Part shown: positions 26,708 through 36,584 of the stretch, piece after piece | How the letters are laid out: each line of letters starts with the position of its first letter | Numbering within the stretch: position 1 is the first letter of the stretch | From: Sagittula stellata E-37 | GTDB lineage: Bacteria; Pseudomonadota; Alphaproteobacteria; Rhodobacterales; Rhodobacteraceae | Length of the DNA: 64,000 nt | Assembly: GCF_039724765.1 (NCBI RefSeq) | Contig: NZ_CP155729.1 | Coordinates: 2,675,501 to 2,739,500, forward strand | Direction of reading: 5' to 3' | The notes under the pieces: generated by a model | The model's database searches: none | Told to the model about the DNA's origin: nothing | The model's input: only the letters and a program-made list of their open reading frames with translations | Made by a program: the position numbers and the translations under genes

Positions 26708-27973
26708 CTACAACACAGCGACAAACGAAGGCAGATCGTCGTCGTCGATGGCTTGCCAGATGGCATTTGCCACATCGCCCCCGACCAATGCAGCCACCTT
26801 GCCGGCGATCCGTGCCTTGCGGCTTTCGGCTGACAAGGGCGCATACAGATCGTGGTGCGCTTCGAAGACACCATCGGCGGTCTCGATACGGACAAGAGCT
26901 TCAGTTTCGACCAGGGATTCATCGGCGCGCACCTCGACCTTATCCCGCAATGCGATGAGATCAGCATCGTGGCAGAGAGCGTCTGTGTAGGTGTCCAGCC
27001 GTGCAGTGTCGTGCCCCAGGAGCGCAGCGGCGACAATAGCCCTATAGGAGAACTTCAATTGCAATCCGGTCTTCGGTTCCGGAAGGTTGCAGACGGTCAG
27101 CCAGCGCGGGTGCGTGAAGATCTGTATCGCTTCGATTTCGGAAAGGTGCGGGACCGGCAAACTGGCCAGGGCTTCCAGAGTGGCGTGCAGCCCGTGGCAG
27201 CATGCGTGGAATTTGTGGCTGATCGAAAGCATCCAGGGCGCCGCCTGTTGGTTCACAGTGCCGTCGCAGTGGTGCGTTGCGAGGAAACCGTTCACGCCGT
27301 CAAGGGCCTGTGGCGCTGAGGTGAGGCCTGCTTTGGCCAGCAGGGCGGCCTCCACCCCGTTGGCTGCGGCCATCCCTGCGTTGAAAGGTTTGCCCATCGT
27401 GCCGAACTGCGCCTTCAGGCCGGACGCCCGGGTTGTGACAAGCGACAGCGCGTGCCCGGTGCTCTCGGACGAGAGACCGAGCAGGCGCGTGGCGGCCACC
27501 GTCGCGCCGAAAGCGCCCGCCGTGGCAGTCTGGTGAAAACCGGCCTGGTAATGGGATCGGCCAAAAAGTACGCCAAACCGGATGGATGCTTCACAACCGA
27601 CGAGCGCGGCGTCGATCACCTCGGACAGACGCGCGCCTTGCAGTTCCCCGACGGCGAGGGCGGCGGGCAACACGGCGACCGATGGATGGCCGATATGGGC
27701 AAAGTGGGTGTCGTCGTAGTCGAGCGCATGTGAGGCCGCGCCGTTCAACAGGGCCGCCCCGCGTGCAGGTGCCCTGCCCGATCCGAACAAGGTCGCCTGG
27801 CCCTGTCCGCACTCGCTCTCGATCAACGCGCGGACGCTTCGGGCCACAGGCTCGTCGCGCCCGGCGATGCCGCAAGCGACCCAATCCGCAGTGGACAGCC
27901 GCATGATCTCGCGCGCGTCAGGATGATCCAACGCGGCGATGGCAGCGTTCAGGATCTGATCGGTTGTGGACAT
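26708..27973 (-). CDS. MmgE/PrpD-family protein
   Basis: A 421-residue protein of the 2-methylcitrate dehydratase (PrpD)/IDS-epimerase family. Recognisable segments are NGAASHALDYDDTHF (~residue 82), IGHPSVAVLPAALA, and YQAGFHQTATAGAFGATVAA (~residue 145), followed by KPFNAGMAAANGVEAALLA. The family includes 2-methylcitrate dehydratase, cis-aconitate decarboxylase and iminodisuccinate epimerase. Without a neighbouring prpBC, the reaction is open. The ATG follows GGGAGGAG. The gene seems monocistronic on the minus strand. Confidence 0.82.
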   Translation of the reverse strand: MSTTDQILNAAIAALDHPDAREIMRLSTADWVACGIAGRDEPVARSVRALIESECGQGQATLFGSGRAPARGAALLNGAASHALDYDDTHFAHIGHPSVAVLPAALAVGELQGARLSEVIDAALVGCEASIRFGVLFGRSHYQAGFHQTATAGAFGATVAATRLLGLSSESTGHALSLVTTRASGLKAQFGTMGKPFNAGMAAANGVEAALLAKAGLTSAPQALDGVNGFLATHHCDGTVNQQAAPWMLSISHKFHACCHGLHATLEALASLPVPHLSEIEAIQIFTHPRWLTVCNLPEPKTGLQLKFSYRAIVAAALLGHDTARLDTYTDALCHDADLIALRDKVEVRADESLVETEALVRIETADGVFEAHHDLYAPLSAESRKARIAGKVAALVGGDVANAIWQAIDDDDLPSFVAVL

Positions 27974-28039
27974 GGCTCCTCCCGGCACGTCGATGTGCAG
28001 AGGGAAACATCCTCCGAGCAGGAAGCCAAGGGCTTCCGG

Positions 28040-28585
28040 TCAGGCGTCCATCAACAGACGTGCCGGTTCCGCGGCGGACGTCGTCTCGTTTGCATCGCGG
28101 TATTTGTCCGCCGCTTCGCGGGCCGGATCGGTGTCCACTGCGCCGCCGGCGATGCTGCGGGAAACTTCGTCCTTTCCGCGCAGGTCCTCGCGCGTATCGA
28201 GGCGTGCAAGCGTGGTCTGATCCGTGCCGCGCGGGACCGCGCTTTCGCGCACGGCTTCGGCATCGGCGGATTCTGTTTCGGCGGCCTTGCTTGCGGCGTC
28301 CTCCGCCTTCTGTTCGGCCTGCAATTCGATGGTGACCTCCGCAAGGCGCGCGGCCTGCGACGTGGACACCGGCGGAGGAGTGGCAGGCACAGGTTGGACG
28401 GCGGAGGGCCGGACCGTCGCGCCAGTTGCGACGGGCGCGCCCGCCCCTTGCGGCGCAGTGCCGAAGGACGTGCCGCCCGGAGCTGTCCGGCTTTGCGAGG
28501 CGGGGGTGCCATCGACCTCCGACACCGGGCGTGGCGCAACAGAGGCCCCAGGCGCGAAGGCCGATATGGAAAACATTGAGGGCAT
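28040..28585 (-). CDS. low-complexity Ala/Pro/Thr-rich hypothetical protein
   Basis: A 181-residue protein without a recognisable domain. The first ~75 residues are rich in Pro, Ala, Thr and Gly. The middle (about residues 78-115) has the heptad-like, Ala/Glu/Lys-rich composition of a coiled coil (AARLAEVTIELQAEQKAED). No signal peptide is clear, though MFSISAFAP at the start is mildly hydrophobic. The ATG follows an AAGGGACG site, and the frame has the codon bias of its neighbours. Possibly flagellar or envelope related, but nothing in the sequence proves this. Confidence 0.5.
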   Translation of the reverse strand: MPSMFSISAFAPGASVAPRPVSEVDGTPASQSRTAPGGTSFGTAPQGAGAPVATGATVRPSAVQPVPATPPPVSTSQAARLAEVTIELQAEQKAEDAASKAAETESADAEAVRESAVPRGTDQTTLARLDTREDLRGKDEVSRSIAGGAVDTDPAREAADKYRDANETTSAAEPARLLMDA

Positions 28586-28729
28586 TTCGTTCGTCCCTTC
28601 TTAGTCTCTAAGAACTACTCCAAAGGGATGACCTGAAAATCGGGCCAAAAGGCGGCAATCCCGCCCGGATCGGCCCGGATTCGCCCGCACTGGTTAACCG
28701 CCGGTTCACACGGGCAGAAGATTTGCCCG

Positions 28730-29173
28730 TCAGCCGTAAAGCTCTGCCGCCCGGCGCTCGAACGCGCGAACGATCCGCTGCATCGCCTCGTAGAAGAACA
28801 TGCCGGCCGCGCCCTGCAGGATGCGGTTGCGGAATTCGAAGTCCACGAAGAATGAAACCTCACAGCCGCCATCGACATCAGTGAAACCCCATTTGGATTT
28901 CATGTGGTGAAACGGGCCGTCGAGGTATTCCGTGTCGATCCGCATGTCATCCGGCCAAAGCGTCACACGCGATCCGAACCGTTCGCGGAACACCTTGAAA
29001 GAAATCACGAGGTCCGCCAGCATCACCTCGTGGTCGCCCTCCTTTTCGTGCGACCGAATCCGGGCCGCCGCCGTCCAGGGCAGGAACTTCGGGTAATTGG
29101 CCACGTCAGCGACCAGATCGTACATCTGCTGGGCGGTGTACGGGAGTTTGCGGGTCTCGGAATGGGTTGGCAT
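28730..29173 (-). CDS. RatA/Coq10-type START-domain protein
   Basis: A 147-residue SRPBCC/START-fold protein. The opening [31 protein letters not shown] is the family hallmark (PF03364), followed by the [15 protein letters not shown] strand and a long C-terminal helix. Coq10 proteins bind ubiquinone and help its delivery to respiratory complexes; E. coli RatA was described as a ribosome-association toxin. In alphaproteobacteria the ubiquinone role is more likely. Divergent from hpt across 81 bases. Confidence 0.88.
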   Translation of the reverse strand: MPTHSETRKLPYTAQQMYDLVADVANYPKFLPWTAAARIRSHEKEGDHEVMLADLVISFKVFRERFGSRVTLWPDDMRIDTEYLDGPFHHMKSKWGFTDVDGGCEVSFFVDFEFRNRILQGAAGMFFYEAMQRIVRAFERRAAELYG

Positions 29174-29254
29174 GAGTCTCCGTCAGGGTCGCTCGTATCA
29201 GGTGACACTGGCGATGGATGTCGTATGCTGCGCACAGGAAATCAAGGGGTTGTG

Positions 29255-29812
29255 ATGTCAGAGCGTCCTTATGTCGTAGACGAGATGATCTCGGCCAAGG
29301 CCATTGCCGCACGGATCGAGGCGCTCGCGCAGGAAATAACGCGCGCCTTTGGCGACACCGAAAAACTGGTTGTCGTCGGCCTTTTGCGCGGCAGTTTCGT
29401 GTTCATCGCCGATCTCGTGCGAGAACTGCGCCTGCCCGTGGAGGTCGATTTCCTGGAGGCGTCCTCTTACGGCGACGCCACGGAATCGAGCCGCGAAGTG
29501 CGGATCCTGAAGGATCTCAGGTCGGGGATCGAAGGGCGCGATGTGCTGGTGGTGGAGGACATCGTCGACACCGGTCACACGCTCCATCATGTCATGCACC
29601 TACTGCGCGGCCGCAATCCGGCGCGGCTGAAGACCATCGCTCTGCTGGACAAGCCCGCCCGCCGCGAGGTCGACTTCAAAGCCGACTGGATCGGGTTCGA
29701 GATTCCGGACGAATTCGTGGTCGGCTACGGAATCGATTATGCGCAACGCAACCGCAACCTTCCTTTTATCGGCAAAGTCCGGTTTGCCGGCGAAGCGTCA
29801 GGGACCGCCTGA
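29255..29812 (+). CDS. hpt: hypoxanthine phosphoribosyltransferase
   Basis: A 185-residue type I PRTase for purine salvage (hypoxanthine/guanine + PRPP to IMP/GMP). It has the flexible-loop segment [12 protein letters not shown], the PRPP-binding [12 protein letters not shown] (residues ~94-105), the purine-binding [21 protein letters not shown] and the N-terminal GLLRGSFVF loop. The start is the ATG after ATCAAGGGGTTGTG. The long upstream extension in frame belongs to the antisense of the RatA gene and is not coding. It complements guaA further along the window. Confidence 0.92.
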   Translation: MSERPYVVDEMISAKAIAARIEALAQEITRAFGDTEKLVVVGLLRGSFVFIADLVRELRLPVEVDFLEASSYGDATESSREVRILKDLRSGIEGRDVLVVEDIVDTGHTLHHVMHLLRGRNPARLKTIALLDKPARREVDFKADWIGFEIPDEFVVGYGIDYAQRNRNLPFIGKVRFAGEASGTA

Positions 29813-29970
29813 CTGAATCGTGAAAGCCGCACGATCCGACCTCCATCGAAAGACAGTGCCGCCGCCTGCGCGGAAGCGCACCACGCCCCTGCTCTTACGC
29901 ACACGCAGAATTTGTTTGTCACCACCCGCAGCACCATTAAGCTGTCCGCATTGAAACAGGGAGATACCCA

Positions 29971-30423
29971 ATGAAGAAAACCATTACCGTATTCGCAGCG
30001 CTGGCCGTTTGCGCCACAGCCGCAACCGCGCAGGATCTGCCGCAGCCCGTCAAGGCACGGCAGGGGCAGTTCAACATCCTCGCATTGAACCTCGGCGTGC
30101 TGGGCGGAATGGCAAAAGGCGCGGTCCCCTACGACGCCGAGGCCGCACAGGCCGCAGCGGACAACATTGTCGCCATCACCAGTCTGAACCAGGCGGCGAT
30201 GTGGCCGGAGGGCACCGATAGCATGTCCATCGACGGCACCCGTGCCCAGCCTGTCATCTGGGAAAAAATGGACGACTTCCATTCCAAGTGGGAAGATCTG
30301 GGCGCGGCAGCGACCGAGATGGCATCTGCCGCGGGCACCGGCCAACAGGCGCTTGGCCCGATGCTCGGCAAGGTCGGCGGCGCCTGCAAGGCGTGCCACG
30401 ACACGTACCGCGCGCCGGAATAA
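29971..30423 (+). CDS. cytochrome c' (periplasmic, class II)
   Basis: A 150-residue precursor with a signal peptide cut after ATAAQ/ATA (~residue 20) and a four-helix class II cytochrome fold. The single CKACH haem-binding motif lies near the C-terminus (Cys139, Cys142, His143), which separates cytochromes c' from class I. Cytochromes c' bind NO and CO at a five-coordinate haem and may protect against nitrosative stress. Its stop is followed at once by the ATG of a di-haem cytochrome, so the two are coupled. RBS CAGGGAGA. Confidence 0.9.
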   Translation: MKKTITVFAALAVCATAATAQDLPQPVKARQGQFNILALNLGVLGGMAKGAVPYDAEAAQAAADNIVAITSLNQAAMWPEGTDSMSIDGTRAQPVIWEKMDDFHSKWEDLGAAATEMASAAGTGQQALGPMLGKVGGACKACHDTYRAPE

Positions 30424-31293
30424 ATGCGCCGTCTTCTGAAAGTTCTGGTCCCGATCGCGGTCATCGCGGTCGGAATCGGTTTGTGGCTGACCGCGCCGAC
30501 GCGGGTCGATGCCGCACGATTCGAGGCGCTCACCGGCGATGCCGCACGTGGTGAAACGGTTTTCACCGCAGCCGGCTGCGCATCCTGTCACCACGCCCCC
30601 GACAGTGAAGACAAGCTGGTGCTGGCGGGCGGACAGGCTTTCCCGTCGGACTTCGGCACGTTCTACGCGCCCAACATCTCGCCGTCGGAGGAGGGAATCG
30701 GCGGCTGGTCCATCGTCGATCTCGCAAATGCCGTGACTCAGGGCGTGTCACCGGAGGGAGAGCACCTGTACCCGGCCTTCCCTTACACCTCCTACACCAA
30801 GATGGAGGATCAGGACGTAGCGGACCTTCACGCGTACATCATGTCGCTTGAGCCATCCGACGCCGCGTCCAAGCCGCACGACGTCGGCTTTCCGTTCAAT
30901 ATCCGGCGGTCGCTTGGCGGATGGAAACTGCTGTTCTTCACAGACGACTACGTGATGCCCGCCGGCGACAATGAACGTGGCCGCTATCTGGTCGAGACCC
31001 TTGCCCATTGCGGCGAATGTCATACGCCGCGCAATGCGCTTGGCGGTCTGGACAAGGGGCGCTGGCTGGCCGGTGCACCCAACCCCTCGGGTCAGGGCAC
31101 GATACCGGCACTGACCCCCGACAAGCTGACGTGGTCTGCAACCGACGTGGCCTATTACCTCGAAACCGGGTTCACTCCGGACTTCGACAGCGTCGGTGGG
31201 CACATGGCCGAGGTGGTCGACAACTTCTCGAAGCTTCCAGCAGAGGATCGCGCTGCCGTGGCCGCCTACGTCAAGGCGCTTCCCGCGCCCTGA
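30424..31293 (+). CDS. membrane-anchored di-haem cytochrome c
   Basis: A 289-residue protein with an N-terminal signal anchor (residues ~5-23) and two class I cytochrome c domains. The first CASCH is at Cys52/Cys55/His56, the second CGECH at Cys196/Cys199/His200. Distal Met candidates lie in the intervening text (for example HMAEVVD near the end). Proteins of this layout feed electrons from periplasmic dehydrogenases (alcohol, gluconate, aldehyde) to the respiratory chain. Here its partner is cytochrome c', not a dehydrogenase. Ends in an intrinsic terminator. Confidence 0.9.
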   Translation: MRRLLKVLVPIAVIAVGIGLWLTAPTRVDAARFEALTGDAARGETVFTAAGCASCHHAPDSEDKLVLAGGQAFPSDFGTFYAPNISPSEEGIGGWSIVDLANAVTQGVSPEGEHLYPAFPYTSYTKMEDQDVADLHAYIMSLEPSDAASKPHDVGFPFNIRRSLGGWKLLFFTDDYVMPAGDNERGRYLVETLAHCGECHTPRNALGGLDKGRWLAGAPNPSGQGTIPALTPDKLTWSATDVAYYLETGFTPDFDSVGGHMAEVVDNFSKLPAEDRAAVAAYVKALPAP

Positions 31294-31319
31294 TTTTGGG
31301 CGGCGCGTTCAGAACGCGT

Positions 31320-31353
31320 AAAGGCGCGGCGCCAATTCCAGGCCGCGCCTTTT
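31320..31353 (+). terminator. intrinsic terminator after the cytochrome pair
   Basis: A stem AAGGCGCGGC / GCCGCGCCTT with an 11-base loop ends in a T run, 27 bases after the di-haem cytochrome stop. Confidence 0.85.
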
Positions 31354-31403
31354 CAATTTGCCTCGCATTGTCGTACGGTACCTGCAAATTGAAAGATACA
31401 TTC

Positions 31404-32459
31404 ATGCCTCATGTCTGCATTATAGGTGCCGGACCAACTGGTCTGACCGCGGCTGTCGAACTCTTGCGCAGGGGCGCAACGGTCACCCTGATCGAGAAAC
31501 GCGCCGCCTCGTCCAACTTTTCCCGCGCCGTCGGCATTTCGCGTGCCTCCATGGAGATCCTCGCGCCGTCCGGGGTATCGGACGCCCTGAAGGCCGAGGC
31601 CATCCGCCTTGACGGCGTGATCTTCCACTCGGACAGCCGTCCGCTGGCGCGGCTGAGCATACCCGAAGGTGACCGGGGGCAAGTCTGGGCTCTGGCACAG
31701 GACCGGACGGAGCATCACCTGACCGAGGCGTTCCACAGGCTTGGCGGCACGATGCACATGGATCGCCCCTGCACCGGCCTGTCTCAGGATGCGAAAAGTG
31801 TGAAGGTCGCCACACCCAACGGCCCGATCGAAGCCGATTTCGCCATCGCGGCCGACGGTGTGCGCAGCACGGTGCGCAACACTCTGGGTCTGGAGTATCA
31901 TGGCCACGACCTGCCGGGGGAATGGTCTATCGCCGATGTAAACGCACGCGACTGGCCCGATCCGGCAATGCTGCATGGCTACATGCTGTCGGGCGGCAAC
32001 GTCGCCGTGGTCGTCCCGATGGAGAAGGCGCGCTTTCGGGTGATCGCTTCCCTTCCCGACGCGCTGAAGGCACTTCCGGTGCACATGGACGTGACAAAGG
32101 TGCACCGCGCCGGACGCTTCACGATATCCATACGCCAAACGGAAGACTATCGCGCGGGGCGGGTGCTGCTGGCCGGGGATGCGGCCCACTGCCATTCGCC
32201 GGTCGGCGGGCGTGGCATGAACCTCGGCATTGCCGACGCCGCAGAGGCCGCCCAACGCATCGTCGAGAATGATCTGGACGAGTACGGCGAAAGCCGCCAC
32301 CTCGTGGGCAAACATGTGATCGAGCAATCCGAGAAGCGCCGCAGGATGTTGCAGGCGACCTCTCCGCTTACACGGAGCGCAGTAGAAACCGTTCTAAGGA
32401 TGGCCGGAGCCTTTGAGCCTCTGGGCAGACGCCTGGTCCGCGGGCTGGTGGCCGACTGA
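31404..32459 (+). CDS. FAD-dependent monooxygenase (PHBH/UbiH family)
   Basis: A 351-residue flavoprotein hydroxylase. The FAD-binding Rossmann motif IIGAGPTGLTAAVELLRRG opens the protein. A DG-type motif AIAADGVRSTVRN lies near residue 150, and the GD motif VLLAGDAAHCHSPVGGRGMN near residue 255. These enzymes hydroxylate aromatic or ubiquinone-type compounds with NAD(P)H and O2. It is somewhat shorter than UbiH (about 400). The substrate is not predictable. The start is the first ATG after the terminator of the preceding operon; RBS is weak (GAAAGATA). Confidence 0.85.
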   Translation: MPHVCIIGAGPTGLTAAVELLRRGATVTLIEKRAASSNFSRAVGISRASMEILAPSGVSDALKAEAIRLDGVIFHSDSRPLARLSIPEGDRGQVWALAQDRTEHHLTEAFHRLGGTMHMDRPCTGLSQDAKSVKVATPNGPIEADFAIAADGVRSTVRNTLGLEYHGHDLPGEWSIADVNARDWPDPAMLHGYMLSGGNVAVVVPMEKARFRVIASLPDALKALPVHMDVTKVHRAGRFTISIRQTEDYRAGRVLLAGDAAHCHSPVGGRGMNLGIADAAEAAQRIVENDLDEYGESRHLVGKHVIEQSEKRRRMLQATSPLTRSAVETVLRMAGAFEPLGRRLVRGLVAD

Positions 32460-32484
32460 GCATGTGCCCAGTCAGGCCCTGGCG

Positions 32485-33435
32485 TCAGGCCCGGCCAAGC
32501 TTCTCCTGACGGGCATCGCGCAGCCGGGCGAAATCGTCGCCCGCATGATACGACGACCGCGTCAGCGGCGTGGCAGACACCATAAGGAAGCCCTTGCCGA
32601 ACGCCGCCTTTTCATAAGCCGCGAATTCCGACGGTTCGACGAAACGGTCCACCCGGTGGTGCTTTGGCGTCGGTTGCAGATATTGACCGATGGTCAGGAA
32701 ATCCACATCGGCGGCGCGCATGTCGTCCATGACTTGCCGCACGGCCTGTGCCTCTTCGCCCAGACCGACCATGATGCCGGACTTCGTGAAGACGCCCGGG
32801 TCGAGTTCCTTCACCCGTTGCAACAGGCGCAGGGAGTGGAAGTAGCGCGCGCCCGGGCGGACTTCGGGGTAAAGCCCCGGCACGGTTTCGAGGTTGTGGT
32901 TGAAGACGTCGGGCTTCGCGGCGACCACGATCTCCAGCGCTTCCGGCCCGCACTTCAGGAAGTCCGGTGTCAGGATCTCGATCGTGGTGCCGGGTGAGCG
33001 ATGCCGCACCGCTCGGATCGTCTGCGCAAAATGCTCTGCCCCGCCATCTTCCAGATCGTCCCGGTCGACGGAGGTGATGACCACGTGGTTCAGACCCAGC
33101 TTCTGGACGGCATCCGCCACGCGCCCCGGTTCAAACACATCGAGCACATCGGGGCGCCCGGTCGCCACGTTGCAGAAGGTACAACCGCGGGTACAGATCT
33201 CACCCATGATCATCATGGTGGCATGCCCGAGGTTCCAGCACTCGCCCGCATTTGGGCAGCCGGCCTCTTCGCAGACCGTCACCAGCTTATGCTCGCGCAT
33301 GATCCGCTTGGTTTCGTTGTATCCCTGCCCGCCCGGTGCCTTGACGCGAATCCAGGACGGTTTCTTCGGCTGGGCATTGTCGGCCCGGTGTGCCTTTTCG
33401 GGATGACGTTCCCCGGGGATCTTCAGATCGCGCAT
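32485..33435 (-). CDS. lipA: lipoyl synthase
   Basis: A 316-residue radical SAM enzyme that inserts two sulfurs into protein-bound octanoyl chains. It has both iron-sulfur sites: the auxiliary cluster [13 protein letters not shown] and the radical [11 protein letters not shown] motif (~residue 90), plus the C-terminal [10 protein letters not shown] segment carrying the auxiliary-cluster serine. The ATG ([14 protein letters not shown]) gives the usual length. It is needed for pyruvate and 2-oxoglutarate dehydrogenases, which connect with the citrate synthase gene in this window only by pathway. Confidence 0.96.
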   Translation of the reverse strand: MRDLKIPGERHPEKAHRADNAQPKKPSWIRVKAPGGQGYNETKRIMREHKLVTVCEEAGCPNAGECWNLGHATMMIMGEICTRGCTFCNVATGRPDVLDVFEPGRVADAVQKLGLNHVVITSVDRDDLEDGGAEHFAQTIRAVRHRSPGTTIEILTPDFLKCGPEALEIVVAAKPDVFNHNLETVPGLYPEVRPGARYFHSLRLLQRVKELDPGVFTKSGIMVGLGEEAQAVRQVMDDMRAADVDFLTIGQYLQPTPKHHRVDRFVEPSEFAAYEKAAFGKGFLMVSATPLTRSSYHAGDDFARLRDARQEKLGRA

Positions 33436-33643
33436 GTCACTGACCTTTTGCAACAACGGCTTTCATCTCTCCTACGCCTGATTGGCCAGCGAATCCACCC
33501 CGTTGCCATGCATGCCGGGCAAAGCGCATGGGCGTCATCGCAAAGGCCGGTGATAAGCCCTGCCATCGAAAACAGAGTATCAAACAATGCAACCAAGCGA
33601 TGGAGCGGCGCATTGATCGTGAAGATCAGCAAGGAGAGGCTTC

Positions 33644-35134
33644 ATGTCCAAACGTCAGACAACATCCGCGGGCGCCCCCGTCCCGACAAACGAAACCTCG
33701 CGGACTGCCGGGCCGCGCGGGCCGCTTCTGCTCGAAGACTACCAGCTGATCGAGAAACTGGCCCACCAGAACCGCGAGCGCATCCCCGAACGCGCCGTCC
33801 ACGCCAAGGGATGGGGGCTTCAGGGCACGTTAACCGTGACGCACGACATCACTAAATACACCCGCGCGGCGTTGTTTTCGAAGGTCGGCAACACCTGCGA
33901 CGTGCTCTCGCGCTGGTCCACCGTTGCGGGCGAATTGGGCGCGGCCGATGCCGAACGTGACGTGCGCGGCTTCTCGTTGAAGTTCTACACCGAGGAAGGC
34001 AACTGGGACATGGTGGGCAACAACACCCCCATTTTCTTTGTGCGCGACGCCTACAAGTTCCCGGACTTCATCCGCACCCAGAAACGGCACCCGAAGACCA
34101 ACATGCGGTCGCCCGAGGCGATGTTCGACTTCTGGGCCGGACAACCGGAATCGGTGCATCAGGTGACGATCCTGATGTCCGACCGGGGCATCCCCAAGAA
34201 CCCCGCGCATATGCACGGCTACGGCTCGCACACCTTCTCGATGTGGAACGACGCCGGAGAGCGGCACTGGGTAAAGTTCCACTTCCGCTGCCAGCAGCCC
34301 ATCGAGAACTACACCAACGAGGAAGCCAAGAAGATCATCGGCGAGACACGCGAGAGCTTTCAGGAAGACCTCTGGAACATGGTATCAGAGGGCAAGTACC
34401 CGAAGTGGAAGCTGTTCATTCAGGTCATGAAGGAAGGCGAGGAGGACAAGTTCCCTTTCAATCCCTTCGACCTGACGAAGGTCTGGCCGCATGCCGACTA
34501 CCCCCTGATCGAGGTCGGCGAGCTGGAAATGCACACCATCCCCGAGAACTACTTCCAGATGGTCGAAAACGCCGCCTATTCGCCGTCGAACGTGGTACCG
34601 GGCATAGGTTTCTCTCCCGACAAGATGCTGCAGGCCCGGATCTTTTCCTACGCAGACGCGCACCGCTACCGGCTCGGTACGCACTACGAAGCCCTGCCCG
34701 CCAACGCCCCCAAGGCGCCCGTGGCGCACTACCATAAGGACGGGGCGATGCGGTTTTTCCGGAACGACACCGGTAACTTCAACGCCTATTACGAGCCCAA
34801 CCAGTACGAAGACGCACCGCGCCCCGATCCGTCGGTCATGGAGCCGCCGATGCGCATCGACGCCGAGGCCTATCGCCATCCTCAAGAAGTCACCGACGAC
34901 GACTTCGTCCAGCCCCGCGCGCTCTACAAGGAGGTGCTGTCGGACGAGGGGCGGACACGCCTCCACCAGAACATGGCCGGCGCCATGGCGCCGTGCTCCG
35001 ACAGCGTTAAGGAGCGTTGGTACGCGGTGCTGGAACGGGTGCACCCCGACTACGCCAAAGGTGTCAGGGACGCAGCGGAAAGCGCACCCGCCCTGCCCGT
35101 CACGCCGGATACACCGATCAAGGCAGCGGAGTAG
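33644..35134 (+). CDS. monofunctional haem catalase (small subunit, clade 3 type)
   Basis: A 496-residue cytoplasmic catalase (2 H2O2 to O2 + 2 H2O). Catalytic His53 is in [10 protein letters not shown], the catalytic Asn126 in [14 protein letters not shown], and the haem-ligand Tyr336 in [14 protein letters not shown], all at family positions. No signal peptide and no C-terminal flavodoxin-like domain, so small-subunit class. RBS AAGGAGAGG. The 208 bases between lipA and this gene hold both divergent promoters; I saw no certain OxyR site. An intrinsic-type hairpin follows. Confidence 0.96.
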   Translation: MSKRQTTSAGAPVPTNETSRTAGPRGPLLLEDYQLIEKLAHQNRERIPERAVHAKGWGLQGTLTVTHDITKYTRAALFSKVGNTCDVLSRWSTVAGELGAADAERDVRGFSLKFYTEEGNWDMVGNNTPIFFVRDAYKFPDFIRTQKRHPKTNMRSPEAMFDFWAGQPESVHQVTILMSDRGIPKNPAHMHGYGSHTFSMWNDAGERHWVKFHFRCQQPIENYTNEEAKKIIGETRESFQEDLWNMVSEGKYPKWKLFIQVMKEGEEDKFPFNPFDLTKVWPHADYPLIEVGELEMHTIPENYFQMVENAAYSPSNVVPGIGFSPDKMLQARIFSYADAHRYRLGTHYEALPANAPKAPVAHYHKDGAMRFFRNDTGNFNAYYEPNQYEDAPRPDPSVMEPPMRIDAEAYRHPQEVTDDDFVQPRALYKEVLSDEGRTRLHQNMAGAMAPCSDSVKERWYAVLERVHPDYAKGVRDAAESAPALPVTPDTPIKAAE

Positions 35135-35159
35135 CGCGTCACTTGTGCTGAAACAGGAT

Positions 35160-35190
35160 CGGCCCCGGCGCTGCGTCGCGGGGGCCGTTT
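35160..35190 (+). terminator. probable intrinsic terminator of the catalase gene
   Basis: CGGCCCC and GGGGCCG pair across a 14-base loop and are followed by TTTCG, 26 bases after the stop codon. The T-run is short. Confidence 0.6.
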
Positions 35191-35224
35191 CGTGCAGAAA
35201 ACACCGGTTTTCGTGCGGGAACAG

Positions 35225-36340
35225 TCAGGCGATCAGATCGCCCCCACCCTTGCCGCGTTCTTCGTAGTGGCGGCGCAGACGTTGCAGGGCGATGCGCAGA
35301 ACAATCTTCCCCGAGCGTGCCGACCAGCCCAATTGCTTCTCCGCTTTCTCCAGACCTTCCAGGTAACAGCAGCACCGCAGCGCGACGTCGCCCAACCCGG
35401 GGCCGAGATCTCGCAGCGCTGCCTGAAGCCTCGCCTGCGCGTCGGTCGCACTTGCGCCTGCGTTTCCGGCACGGGTCGAAACGCCGGCGGTCAGGAAATG
35501 GTCCCAGTTCTGCGTCGTGCGCTGCCCCATCTGCGCAAGCTCGAAGTCTTCGCGCAGACGCTCTCCGGCGGCTATCAGGACATCGGTCAGAAAAGGTGTG
35601 CCGTCCTTGTCCCGTCGCCGTCCAAGGGTCGTCAGCGGGCTTTCGGCCAGGGCGAAATGCCCCTTGCGCAGCCTGGGGTCGCGTTCGACTTCCTCTAGCG
35701 CGGCATTTGCCGCACGGCCCGTGTCGAACCCGGCCTGCGCTTCGGCAAAGCCGCGCACCCGGTTCTCCTGTTCCGCGACCAATCGGTTGAGCGCGACACG
35801 GCCCATTGAGGTGATCCGGTACTTCGAGATACGCGCCGGGGCGTCGCACGTGATCCACTCCCGAAGAGCCATGGCCTGGGCGATGGCGACTTCGACGACG
35901 GCGGTGCGGGCACTGCCTCCGCTTCCGGTGTCGCGCACCACCACGGCCTTTTCCATCTCGGCCGCCACGGCCAGCACGGCGCCTGGTTCGCACAGGCGGC
36001 GCAAAACCCGCCGCGCCTCACGCGCAAGCGTCGTCTCGTCCGGCGGAACCGGAGTGTTGATGGCAGCAGTCATCGGTTCATCGTCCTTTCTGGTCAATGT
36101 AGCCGGCGCCCCCGTGCCGGCTGGTCCCATGGTGCATAAGGCTGCGTCGATCAAAGGGTCGTCCCGCAGCGCCTCGATCTTGCGAATCTGGCGCAGGACG
36201 GTCGAGGCGTGGCATCCCGCCTCTCGCGCAAGTGCACGGATGGACTGCCCCCCCTCTACATGCGCCAGATACATGAGCACCCGTTCGGGCATCCAGACGG
36301 GCACTGTGCCCGCGGCGTTGCAGGGCGGCGCTTCGATCAT
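35225..36340 (-). CDS. DUF6456 helix-turn-helix protein
   Basis: A 371-residue protein. The N-terminal ~60 residues carry a helix-turn-helix (GGQSIRALAREAGCHASTVLRQIRKIE, shown in part). A second winged-helix-like region around residues 150-190 reads as ITSMGRVALNRL. The C-terminal DUF6456 domain contains GERLREDFELAQMGQR and LGWSARSGKIVLRIALQRL. It resembles phage-like regulators and is conserved in Rhodobacteraceae; I infer DNA binding. A CtrA-like site lies upstream. It is divergent from the DUF6477 gene. Confidence 0.75.
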   Translation of the reverse strand: MIEAPPCNAAGTVPVWMPERVLMYLAHVEGGQSIRALAREAGCHASTVLRQIRKIEALRDDPLIDAALCTMGPAGTGAPATLTRKDDEPMTAAINTPVPPDETTLAREARRVLRRLCEPGAVLAVAAEMEKAVVVRDTGSGGSARTAVVEVAIAQAMALREWITCDAPARISKYRITSMGRVALNRLVAEQENRVRGFAEAQAGFDTGRAANAALEEVERDPRLRKGHFALAESPLTTLGRRRDKDGTPFLTDVLIAAGERLREDFELAQMGQRTTQNWDHFLTAGVSTRAGNAGASATDAQARLQAALRDLGPGLGDVALRCCCYLEGLEKAEKQLGWSARSGKIVLRIALQRLRRHYEERGKGGGDLIA

Positions 36341-36417
36341 GCGTGACCTATGCGGCGGGACAGGTTGTACACAGATTTATCCCCAATTCGAACAGTCGCA
36401 ACCTTGGCGTGTGCTGG

Positions 36418-36433
36418 TTACTCTTTCGTTAAC
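36418..36433. promoter_or_regulatory. candidate CtrA-type box
   Basis: TTAC-N7-TTAAC matches the CtrA consensus TTAA-N7-TTAA with one mismatch. It sits 78 bases before the DUF6456 start on the minus strand and ~150 bases before the DUF6477 gene on the plus strand. CtrA control is plausible in this lineage but unproven. Confidence 0.3.
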
Positions 36434-36584
36434 AGGCACATCCGGGGCGATCTTTCCTAACAATAGATAATCATGGGTAAATCGCTCGTGCGGGACCGTT
36501 CGGTGCCACGCAACACCCTTCATGGGTGTGCTTCTGTTTCTCCACCGACGAAGCGATTTCGGTTTCCAGTAGGAGGTTGGACTG

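Noticed and set aside
26601..26990. 129-residue plus-strand frame across the end of the PrpD-family gene
   Set aside because: Runs antisense into a well-supported gene, lacks a ribosome site and has no motif.
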